Positions 44,461 through 51,614 of a stretch of 64,000 bases of DNA are shown here, piece after piece (positions within the stretch are counted from its first letter, which is position 1; every line of letters starts with the position of its first letter). The DNA comes from an uncultured Bacteroides sp. (lineage in GTDB: Bacteria; Bacteroidota; Bacteroidia; Bacteroidales; Bacteroidaceae), in NCBI RefSeq assembly GCF_902491285.1, contig NZ_CABUHK010000013.1, positions 1-64,000 on the forward strand. The letters run 5' to 3'. Both the position numbers and the translations under genes were made by a program. A model generated the notes under the pieces. That model searched no databases and was not told the DNA's origin. It was given only the letters and a program-made list of their open reading frames with translations.

Positions 44461-44715
44461 GTTCTTTAAATAAAATTGATTCAATGGTGTAATGTGAGCC
44501 GTCTCTATAGTGAAGAACACATCATCCGGCAAGGGTACGTAATCAGTATTGAACTTTTTTTTAATTTCGTTAGTATTTGTGGTAAGGCTTGAATTTTTCA
44601 TATTAATTTCATAGTTTTGTCACCTGAAGTACACTGTCCCTTATCTATTCCCCTTTAGTATATTACAATATGATGTGATTTTTTGGATGAGGTAGTCTAT
44701 CTTCTGTTTTATTAA

Positions 44716-44723
44716 TAGCTTTG
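44716..44723 (+). promoter_or_regulatory. -7 box TAGCTTTG for the ECF sigma gene
   Basis: An exact TAnnTTTG match 27 bases before the sigma ATG, in the 290-base divergent gap 44461-44750. No -33 TTTG at 19-21 bases is seen. I cannot identify the ECF-dependent promoter expected on the other strand for the 41116-44460 gene. Confidence 0.5.
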
Positions 44724-44750
44724 TTGACTGGAATCTTTTTCGAAGTATAA

Positions 44751-45341
44751 ATGATGGATAAAACTGAATCATCTTCTATTATTGAGGAACAATTGTTGTT
44801 ACGACAGTTGAGAGAGGGAGACATGGCTAGTTATGAAATCCTGTTTCATCGTTATTACCCTACATTTTTTGCTTTTGCCAAGGGAATGTTAGAAGACGAA
44901 GGGGCTGCCGAAGATATTATCCAAAATGTATTTATGAAGATTTGGATACATCGCGAAGCCCTGGTCGAAACAATGTCTATCAAGAATTATATTTATGTAC
45001 TCTCCAAACGGGAAGTATTTAATCATTTACGGGCAAAATATAATACGCACGTCGTTCTGACAGAAGATATGATGACATTAGAGCATCCTTCGGAACATGA
45101 AGAAACGCAGTCGGATTATAGGGAGCTGTGCGAAGCAGTGCAGAATGTGATTGATGCCATGCCGCCCAAGCGTAAGAGTGTGTTTTGTCTTAGCCGTTTC
45201 AAATCATTGACCAATCAGGAGATTGCGGATAAATTGGGAATTTCTATCCGCACGGTGGAAAAGCATATTGAGCTGGCTCTTCGTACGTTTAAGGAGCAGT
45301 TGGGGGGATTCTTTACGCTGCTGATGGGAGTGCTATTTTAA
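44751..45341 (+). CDS. ECF-type RNA polymerase sigma factor
   Basis: 196-residue sigma-70-family factor with regions 2 and 4 only. Region 2: YEILFHRYYPTFFAFAKGMLEDEGAAEDIIQNVFMKIW. Region 4: MPPKRKSVFCLSRFKSLTNQEIADKLGISIRTVEKHIELALRTFKE. It should direct transcription of the divergent PUL genes once FecR (35655-36641) releases it. The last four bases overlap the stop of the convergent HTCS gene. Either of two adjacent ATGs (44751, 44754) may be used. Confidence 0.93.
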   Translation: MMDKTESSSIIEEQLLLRQLREGDMASYEILFHRYYPTFFAFAKGMLEDEGAAEDIIQNVFMKIWIHREALVETMSIKNYIYVLSKREVFNHLRAKYNTHVVLTEDMMTLEHPSEHEETQSDYRELCEAVQNVIDAMPPKRKSVFCLSRFKSLTNQEIADKLGISIRTVEKHIELALRTFKEQLGGFFTLLMGVLF

Positions 45342-48300
45342 TTGTTCCCATTTCTTTCAACATACTCTGTTGGGGAGCAGCCGTAAATTGCCTTGAAGCA
45401 ACTACAGAAATAAGAATGACTGTTGAAACCAACTAAAGTCGAGACTTCTGAAACGGTAATTTTCTTTTCTATTAACAGGCGTGCTGCCATTTGTAAACGT
45501 GACCGTCGCATGAATTCGGTAGGAGAGAAGTTAGTCAGTTGTTTGATTTTATAGTAGAGATTGGTCTTGCTCATTCCTATTTCATTACAGAACTTTTCAA
45601 TGTTTAGTTCCGGGTTCGACATATTTTCTTCCATGACGGCATATAGCTTTTGTAAAAAGCGGTCGTCAGCCGACGTTATATTGGCGCCGATATCATGTGT
45701 GTTAAAGTTTTTGCTATATATTTTTTTTAATTTATCTCTGGAAGTAAGCAGGTTTGTAATGCGAACTTTCAGATGCGTCATGTTGAATGGTTTGGTGATA
45801 TAATCGTCTGCTCCTATTTTTAATCCTTCTTCTACTTGCAAAACAGTAGTCCGTGCGGTGAGTAAGATGACGGGAATATGCCCAGTACGTAAGTCTCCTT
45901 TTATGATGCGGCATAATTGAATACCGTCTGTCCTAGGCATCATGATATCACTGACTATCAAATCAGGCATATAGCTGAATGATTTTATTTTGGCTTCTTC
46001 ACCATCGGCGGCCTCTATGACATTATAGAACTTTGATAAGTTCTGTTTTATGTAGTGACGTAATTCTTTGTTGTCTTCCACAATTAATATCGTATACTTC
46101 TTGTTCGTAACTTGTTCCTTTGTTTCATAGAATTGTTCGTTGGAGTCAAACTCATTTAATGATAAATTAATGTAACGTGTGATGTCTTCACTGTCCTTGT
46201 AGTTTACAATAATCTCATCTGTGGACAAATGAGCATTTCCAGTTGGTAATTCTACGAAGAAGGTACTTCCTTTTCCTTGGACGCTTTCTACATAAATACG
46301 TCCCTTATGCATTTCTACAATAGCTTTTGTAAGATATAACCCGATACCGGTTCCGGGAGTGGACGAATCTGACTCGTTGACCTGATAGAAAGGGTCAAAG
46401 ATGGCGTTTAACTTGTTTTGTGGAATGCCGATGCCTGTATCTTTTATTGTCAATAAGATTGATTGTCCGGTTGTTTCATTATAAACGGTTCCTATATCTA
46501 TTCTTCCACTATCAGGGGTATTCTTTATGGCATTTGACAGTAGATTGAACAAGACTTTTTCCATTAGTCCGCGGTCGTACCATAGGTTGATAGGTGCATC
46601 CGGTAGATTATAAAAAAGGGTAATACCTTTGGAGTGTGTGAGTTCCTGAAAAGCCAGTACAATTTCTTCTATGAACTTGGAGAAGTTACCTTCTGCCGCT
46701 CTTAGACTCATCTTACCGGCTTCTTTTTTCCTGAAATCCATAAGCTGGTTAATCAGAAATAGGAGACGTTTGGAATTGCTGTACATCAGTTCCAAAGGTT
46801 TTTTTACAGTAGAAGATAAATCCGGACGGTTTAATAATTCCTCTAAAGGGGCAATGATAAGAGTCAAAGGTGTGCGTAACTCGTGAGAGAAATTTGTGAA
46901 TAAGTTGATGCGGTCATTATGCAATTTCTCGGAGTTCTCCTGCTCCATTTGCTTTATATGTACGTCATTCGTTAATTTTATTCTTACTTTTAAATAATGC
47001 AGGTATGAAACGATGATGCCTAATAAGATAAGAATATAGATACCTATCGCCCACCAGGTTTTCCAAGGCGGTGGTAATACTTCCAGCCGGACGCTGACTC
47101 CTTCTTCATTCCATACGTTATCGTTGTTGCAGGCTTTTACATGAAAAGTATATTTTCCTGCGGGCAGGTTGGTGTAATGCGCCATTGTCCGGTCACTGAC
47201 ATATATCCAGTCCTTATCGAACCCTTCCATATAGTATGCATATTGGTTCTGGTCGGAACGTATAAAATTCAGGGCGCGATAATCGAATGTAATATTAGAT
47301 TCATTATAATCTACTACAATTGCATCTTTGTGAATATTCAACTGCTTTAGTGGAATTCTCTTGTTATTGATTGAGATGTTTTTTATTACAACGGGTGGGA
47401 TGTTGGTATTTGTGCTCCGGTGGGAAGGATTGAAAGATACGATGCCGATATCACCTCCGAAATAGCAGATAGAGTCTGTGCGCAGGCAGGAGCGTAATGC
47501 GAATTCATTGACTTGGAATCCAGTGAAATTACTGATACTTTTTTCTTCCGGAGTAATTTTGGCTACAGAAGAAAAGGTCGAGGCCCAGATATTCCCGTTT
47601 GCATCTCCGGTGATGGCACAAATAGTGTTTGATTTTAAGCCATCGTCAATGGTATATTGGTGAGCGACTTTCTTGTCGCTTGTCAGCCCGATAATACCTT
47701 GTCTGGCTGTTGCTACCCAAATTTGGTTGTTGATGTCACGATATAACTGGTTAACACAGATATTTAATCCGTTTTTGTCCGTATGTAGAAAAGAAGAACA
47801 GTCGCGGGTCTGGAAGTTGTAGCGGTAGATTCCATGTGAATTACTTCCTAATAAGAAATAGCCGTTCTCGTCTTCTAAAATAGAACAAATATTACTGAAT
47901 GTGATTTCTTTACCGGAAGACAAATAGAAACAGGTTTGTATCTGTCCGTCTGCGGAAATGTAGACCAGCCCTCTTGTACCGGAAATACCTAATAAGATGT
48001 TGCCTTTGGAGTCGGGATGAATAGTGATGATAGAAGACCCGCCGGGTAGTGTAACAGTACGAAGTATTTTTCTTTGTCGAATATCGAAAAGAGAGAGTTT
48101 CCCGCTGTTTGTTCCTATGTATAATATGGAACCGTTGTTATATAGACAGGTCACAATATTGGAACGGAAATCAAAATCTCCTTCTTTATTGTTGATATTG
48201 TACCTTGTATATTCTTTTCTTGATATATCATAATGAAGGAGACCGCCGCCTTCGAGCCCTATCCATATCCCATTATTATCATTGGCCAGTGGACCTACAA

Positions 48301-49381
48301 TACCGAGTAGTCTTTTCCCTTCAAAGGTAGGAGTGTAGAATTGGAAAAAGTTATTGTTTTGCAGATTGAAGTAGTTGACACCACCTGCCCAGGTACCTAA
48401 CCAAATCGTATTGTCTTTATCGCAATAGGCGGAGTGTATGGAAAAGTGAGACAGCCCGTTTTGATTATCGAATTTTTGCTGATAGGCTATGAACGTTTTT
48501 TTCAGAGGATTGAAGATGTTAATTCCGTTGAATGTTCCGATTATAATATTGCCATCATGGTCTTCGGTAATACATCTGATAGAATTATTACTTATACTGT
48601 TAGGATTATAGGTTTGATTTACATAATGTGCTTTAATGTCCAATTGGCGATCTAATACAAACAAGCCATTTTCGGCTGTACCGATATATATGGAACCATC
48701 TGTACCTTTATACAATATTTTAATTCCGGAGATCATCTGTTTATCGGGAAGTGGAACAAACTTATTTTGTGAAGGATTGAAAAGCAGTAATTCGCTGTCA
48801 GTACCGACCAGATAATTGTTGTTGGTATCCAGATCGATAATTGTATTGATTCGGAAGCTTTTTGTTGAGTCCGGAGAATAGTGGGTAAAGTTTCGGTAGT
48901 CAGGATCAAACAGGTTCAACCCGTTATCTGTGCATATCCAGACTTTCTCTTTAGGGTCTATATAGACCCTGCGAATAATACTTGAACTAAGAGATTGTCT
49001 ATCGTCTTCTTTAGCGTAAAACTGTTCAAATTCTTCGGTTTCTGAAGAGTAGCGGTTGAGCCCGTACAATGTACCAATCCATAATGCTCCTTTTTTGTCT
49101 TTTCCTACCGATATTACATAGTTGTTTGATAAGGAAAGGGAATCATTTGCCCGGTTTTGAAAGACATCTATCGAGTATCCGTCGTATCGCGCCATACCGT
49201 CTCTGGTGGCAAACCAAATATAACCTTGGTCATCCTGAATAATATCGAGTACGCTCATTTGGGGCAAGCCCTGGCGTGTTGTCAGGGATTCGAATGATAC
49301 ATTCTCAGCGTATACAGCTTTTGTATATGCAATGAGTAATATAATAAGTAGAATATGAAAAGCAGATGAATGATGACGCAT
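45338..49381 (-). CDS. Hybrid two-component system regulator (HTCS)
   Basis: 1347-residue inner-membrane sensor and transcription factor in one chain. Signal peptide/first membrane segment (ILLIILLIAYTKAVYA). Two seven-bladed reg_prop propellers (GLPQMSVLDIIQDDQGYIWFATRDGMARYDG and repeats), a Y_Y_Y domain (YAYYMEGFDKDWIYVSDRTMAHYTNLPAGKYTFHVKACN), and a transmembrane helix (WAIGIYILILLGIIVSYL). Then HisKA (His833 in FSHELRTPL), HATPase (NLLSNAIKNTP, DTGIGIP, GTGIGLYLTKAI), receiver (Asp1145 in SDIMMPRTDG) and an AraC HTH at the end. Start at MRHHSSAF; an upstream in-frame ATG lies inside the preceding gene. It should sense periplasmic oligosaccharide from the GlcNAc PUL upstream and activate it. 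Confidence 0.94.
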   Translation of the reverse strand: MRHHSSAFHILLIILLIAYTKAVYAENVSFESLTTRQGLPQMSVLDIIQDDQGYIWFATRDGMARYDGYSIDVFQNRANDSLSLSNNYVISVGKDKKGALWIGTLYGLNRYSSETEEFEQFYAKEDDRQSLSSSIIRRVYIDPKEKVWICTDNGLNLFDPDYRNFTHYSPDSTKSFRINTIIDLDTNNNYLVGTDSELLLFNPSQNKFVPLPDKQMISGIKILYKGTDGSIYIGTAENGLFVLDRQLDIKAHYVNQTYNPNSISNNSIRCITEDHDGNIIIGTFNGINIFNPLKKTFIAYQQKFDNQNGLSHFSIHSAYCDKDNTIWLGTWAGGVNYFNLQNNNFFQFYTPTFEGKRLLGIVGPLANDNNGIWIGLEGGGLLHYDISRKEYTRYNINNKEGDFDFRSNIVTCLYNNGSILYIGTNSGKLSLFDIRQRKILRTVTLPGGSSIITIHPDSKGNILLGISGTRGLVYISADGQIQTCFYLSSGKEITFSNICSILEDENGYFLLGSNSHGIYRYNFQTRDCSSFLHTDKNGLNICVNQLYRDINNQIWVATARQGIIGLTSDKKVAHQYTIDDGLKSNTICAITGDANGNIWASTFSSVAKITPEEKSISNFTGFQVNEFALRSCLRTDSICYFGGDIGIVSFNPSHRSTNTNIPPVVIKNISINNKRIPLKQLNIHKDAIVVDYNESNITFDYRALNFIRSDQNQYAYYMEGFDKDWIYVSDRTMAHYTNLPAGKYTFHVKACNNDNVWNEEGVSVRLEVLPPPWKTWWAIGIYILILLGIIVSYLHYLKVRIKLTNDVHIKQMEQENSEKLHNDRINLFTNFSHELRTPLTLIIAPLEELLNRPDLSSTVKKPLELMYSNSKRLLFLINQLMDFRKKEAGKMSLRAAEGNFSKFIEEIVLAFQELTHSKGITLFYNLPDAPINLWYDRGLMEKVLFNLLSNAIKNTPDSGRIDIGTVYNETTGQSILLTIKDTGIGIPQNKLNAIFDPFYQVNESDSSTPGTGIGLYLTKAIVEMHKGRIYVESVQGKGSTFFVELPTGNAHLSTDEIIVNYKDSEDITRYINLSLNEFDSNEQFYETKEQVTNKKYTILIVEDNKELRHYIKQNLSKFYNVIEAADGEEAKIKSFSYMPDLIVSDIMMPRTDGIQLCRIIKGDLRTGHIPVILLTARTTVLQVEEGLKIGADDYITKPFNMTHLKVRITNLLTSRDKLKKIYSKNFNTHDIGANITSADDRFLQKLYAVMEENMSNPELNIEKFCNEIGMSKTNLYYKIKQLTNFSPTEFMRRSRLQMAARLLIEKKITVSEVSTLVGFNSHSYFCSCFKAIYGCSPTEYVERNGNN

Positions 49382-49431
49382 AAACAGTTTGCTATTACCG
49401 ATACAAATAAAAACAATTATTTTATAACCTG

Positions 49432-49439
49432 CAAAAATA
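49432..49439 (-). promoter_or_regulatory. -7 box TATTTTTG for the HTCS gene
   Basis: The complement of 49432-49439 matches TAnnTTTG, 51 bases before the HTCS ATG and in the gap after the preceding gene, so the regulator can be expressed without the PUL being on. Confidence 0.5.
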
Positions 49440-49448
49440 ATGCTGCGT

Positions 49449-50546
49449 TTAAAATGTGTCAAGTGTGTTCTCTAGCATAATTTCCAGTCCGTCGTATTCA
49501 AAAAAGTCCATGCCACGGAAACTTGGATGCTGATTACCACGGGCATAAATATCGGATAGGGTTTCAATCAGGTATTTCCAGCCTTTGGGTTGCAAGGAGG
49601 TATTCTCATTTCCCTCATCACCATAAGTATTTACACTCACTTTGACACATACACTTACTGCATTCTTATAAAGTTTATTCGCATCCTCAAGTAGGGGAAG
49701 ACTACGGTTCCATATTACTTCTGCACGATTGTAATAAGCCATGACATGAACGGACTCGCATTGTTGCAAAAACTGTGTTGTACTACCATAAGACAAACGA
49801 CCTTCATCATATTTGGGCTGATATAAAAAAGATATCGATTCTTTGAGCTTAAGGGGGGATAGCTCAAAAGAAGCGCGTTGAAGTATATTTAGTGTGCGTT
49901 TGAGAAGCTGGTCGTTTTCTTTTCCGATGCCATAATGGTTGTTACTGTCCCAATATATGTCCAGTCCTTCCGGCGCCTGTTCGTTTTCCGACTTAAGGGT
50001 ATGAGGTTCGAGGTCGGCCATAACGCCATCCAGTTTCTCGGAGTTATGGACCGTCTGGTTGTACAACTCCAGGTTACCAAGATCCTCAAAAAGAAGATCT
50101 TGGTTGGTATATAATCGGGGATTGCTTAACAATAAGGCAAACACTTGGATATTGTATGTGTGTAAAAATGAGATGAATGTTCGCATCCACTGAAAGTTAG
50201 CACTTTGTATAGTGCATAAGGTCGATTTGGGGGTAGATAAATAAACTTCGCTGAATCCTGATAAAATGATTCGGGCGGCTAACTTTTCGGGTGCATCCAA
50301 GTATTTGTCTATTGTTTTAGAATATACATATATACCGTTCCGGCTGGAATTTGTAGGATGAGTAGTGGCTTGGAACTGTTTTACTCTCTCCATTGTCGAT
50401 GATGTGAAATCAGCTTGTTCAATCAAGATTTGATTGTCTGTAACTGAACTTCCCTTACCGGGCTTTTCCTCTGTTTCTTCATTCGCCCCGCAAGAGGTGA
50501 CAAACAGTAAAAGGAATAAAAAGAAGTATGTCCCTATATGTTTCAT
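49449..50546 (-). CDS. Putative GH18-like TIM-barrel lipoprotein, paralogue A
   Basis: 365-residue lipoprotein (Cys19 in VTSC). I do not recognise the family. The motif series resembles GH18-type barrels: KLDGVMADLEPH in the place of DGxDxDxE, SVHVMAYYNRAE in the place of VxxMxYD, and SFRGMDFFEYDGLE near the end. It also has blocks shared with its neighbour: IYWDSNNHYGIGKENDQLLKRT, FLYQPKYDEGRL, AVSVCVKVS and GDEG. Its ATG overlaps the neighbour's stop (ATGA), so both are co-translated. It lies downstream of GH20 in a GlcNAc locus, so an endo-hexosaminidase role is a fair guess. It could also be a non-catalytic binding protein. Confidence 0.6.
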   Translation of the reverse strand: MKHIGTYFFLFLLLFVTSCGANEETEEKPGKGSSVTDNQILIEQADFTSSTMERVKQFQATTHPTNSSRNGIYVYSKTIDKYLDAPEKLAARIILSGFSEVYLSTPKSTLCTIQSANFQWMRTFISFLHTYNIQVFALLLSNPRLYTNQDLLFEDLGNLELYNQTVHNSEKLDGVMADLEPHTLKSENEQAPEGLDIYWDSNNHYGIGKENDQLLKRTLNILQRASFELSPLKLKESISFLYQPKYDEGRLSYGSTTQFLQQCESVHVMAYYNRAEVIWNRSLPLLEDANKLYKNAVSVCVKVSVNTYGDEGNENTSLQPKGWKYLIETLSDIYARGNQHPSFRGMDFFEYDGLEIMLENTLDTF

Positions 50547-51595
50547 TGATTAATTCTTTTATTTCCATTGTCTTTCCACATCATTTCAAAACCTTGAAAC
50601 TCAAAAATGTCGATACCTCTGAAAGATACGAACCGGGACGATTCATTCATTAAAAACTGGAGTGCGTTGATCATATAATCCCAACCATGAGTTTGAAAAG
50701 AAGTAATAGGCCCTTCATCACCGACTGTACCTAGGCTTGTTTTGACGCATACACTGACCGTTTTTTCTTTGTCTCCGGCAGCGGTTAAGATGGGTTTTGC
50801 CATCTCAAATACCCGTTCGGCTTTATAGTTATAAGCCATGACGATTAATTGATTACAATATTGCAAGAATTCTTTGGCACCACCATGTTTCAGTAATCCG
50901 TTGTCCACTCTTGGTTGGAAAAAGAATCCCAATGCTTGGCTCAAGGGAAGTGGTTTCAGTTCCTTTTGTGCCATTTTCATTACTTCCACCGTCCGTTTCA
51001 ATAACAGGTCGTTGTCTTTTCCTATTCCGAAATTGTTTTTAGAATCCCAGTATAGGGTCAATCCTTTGGGATAGTCTATAAAGCCTTTTTTGAGAATATG
51101 GGGTTCCAAGTCTGCCGATACACTGTCAAACCGCTGTTTCTTTTTTACAGAATAGTTATAGTCGTTTACTAATTTACAATCTTCCAATACACGCATGTCA
51201 TCAACATATAAGCGGGCACTGCTCAGTCTGAGGGCATGTACTTTCATTCCATATAGATGGGCTTCTTCAATGAACTTCTTCTGCCATTTTAAGTAATCAT
51301 CCGATTTTCCGGACAGGGCTTTCTCTGAACCTAAATATACATCTGTAAATCCCAATACTGCCAAGCGGGCTGCCAGTATGTCCGGTGTCGCCAGATAATC
51401 GTTGATACTTCGTTTGGTATAAATATATACTCCGCTTCTGTATCCTTCATTGGTCCTTAATACCTTTTTGAATTCAGCGGCCCGTTGCAACTGCTTTTCG
51501 GTGAGCTCTGCTTTAGAGGCCGGGTCTTCTGTTGCCAATGACAGGCTGCATTGTTGGCAGATAATAAATAATAGTAGTAACAGTTTGGTTCTCAT
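50543..51595 (-). CDS. Putative GH18-like TIM-barrel secreted protein, paralogue B
   Basis: 350-residue secreted protein with a signal peptide (probable cleavage after LSLA). It is paralogous to the next gene over its whole length, sharing RSGVYIYTKRSINDYL, LGFTDVYLG, DSVSADLEPH, LYWDSKNNFGIGKDNDLLLKRT, LIVMAYNYKAE, VSVCVKTS, GDEG and SFRGIDIFEFQGFE. The ADLEP and VMAY blocks are the best catalytic candidates if the fold is GH18-like. It differs from paralogue A in lacking an obvious lipobox, so one may be periplasmic and the other surface-bound. Same operon as GH20 (20 bases after it). Confidence 0.6.
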   Translation of the reverse strand: MRTKLLLLLFIICQQCSLSLATEDPASKAELTEKQLQRAAEFKKVLRTNEGYRSGVYIYTKRSINDYLATPDILAARLAVLGFTDVYLGSEKALSGKSDDYLKWQKKFIEEAHLYGMKVHALRLSSARLYVDDMRVLEDCKLVNDYNYSVKKKQRFDSVSADLEPHILKKGFIDYPKGLTLYWDSKNNFGIGKDNDLLLKRTVEVMKMAQKELKPLPLSQALGFFFQPRVDNGLLKHGGAKEFLQYCNQLIVMAYNYKAERVFEMAKPILTAAGDKEKTVSVCVKTSLGTVGDEGPITSFQTHGWDYMINALQFLMNESSRFVSFRGIDIFEFQGFEMMWKDNGNKRINQ

Positions 51596-51614
51596 AACTC
51601 TATTTGTATTAATC

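Noticed and set aside
44461..44601. Longer start for the NAGPA-domain lipoprotein at 44601
   Set aside because: The 47 extra residues are hydrophilic and would bury the lipoprotein signal peptide.
49382..49462. Longer HTCS start at 49462
   Set aside because: It would begin inside the preceding gene and place extra residues before a good signal peptide.
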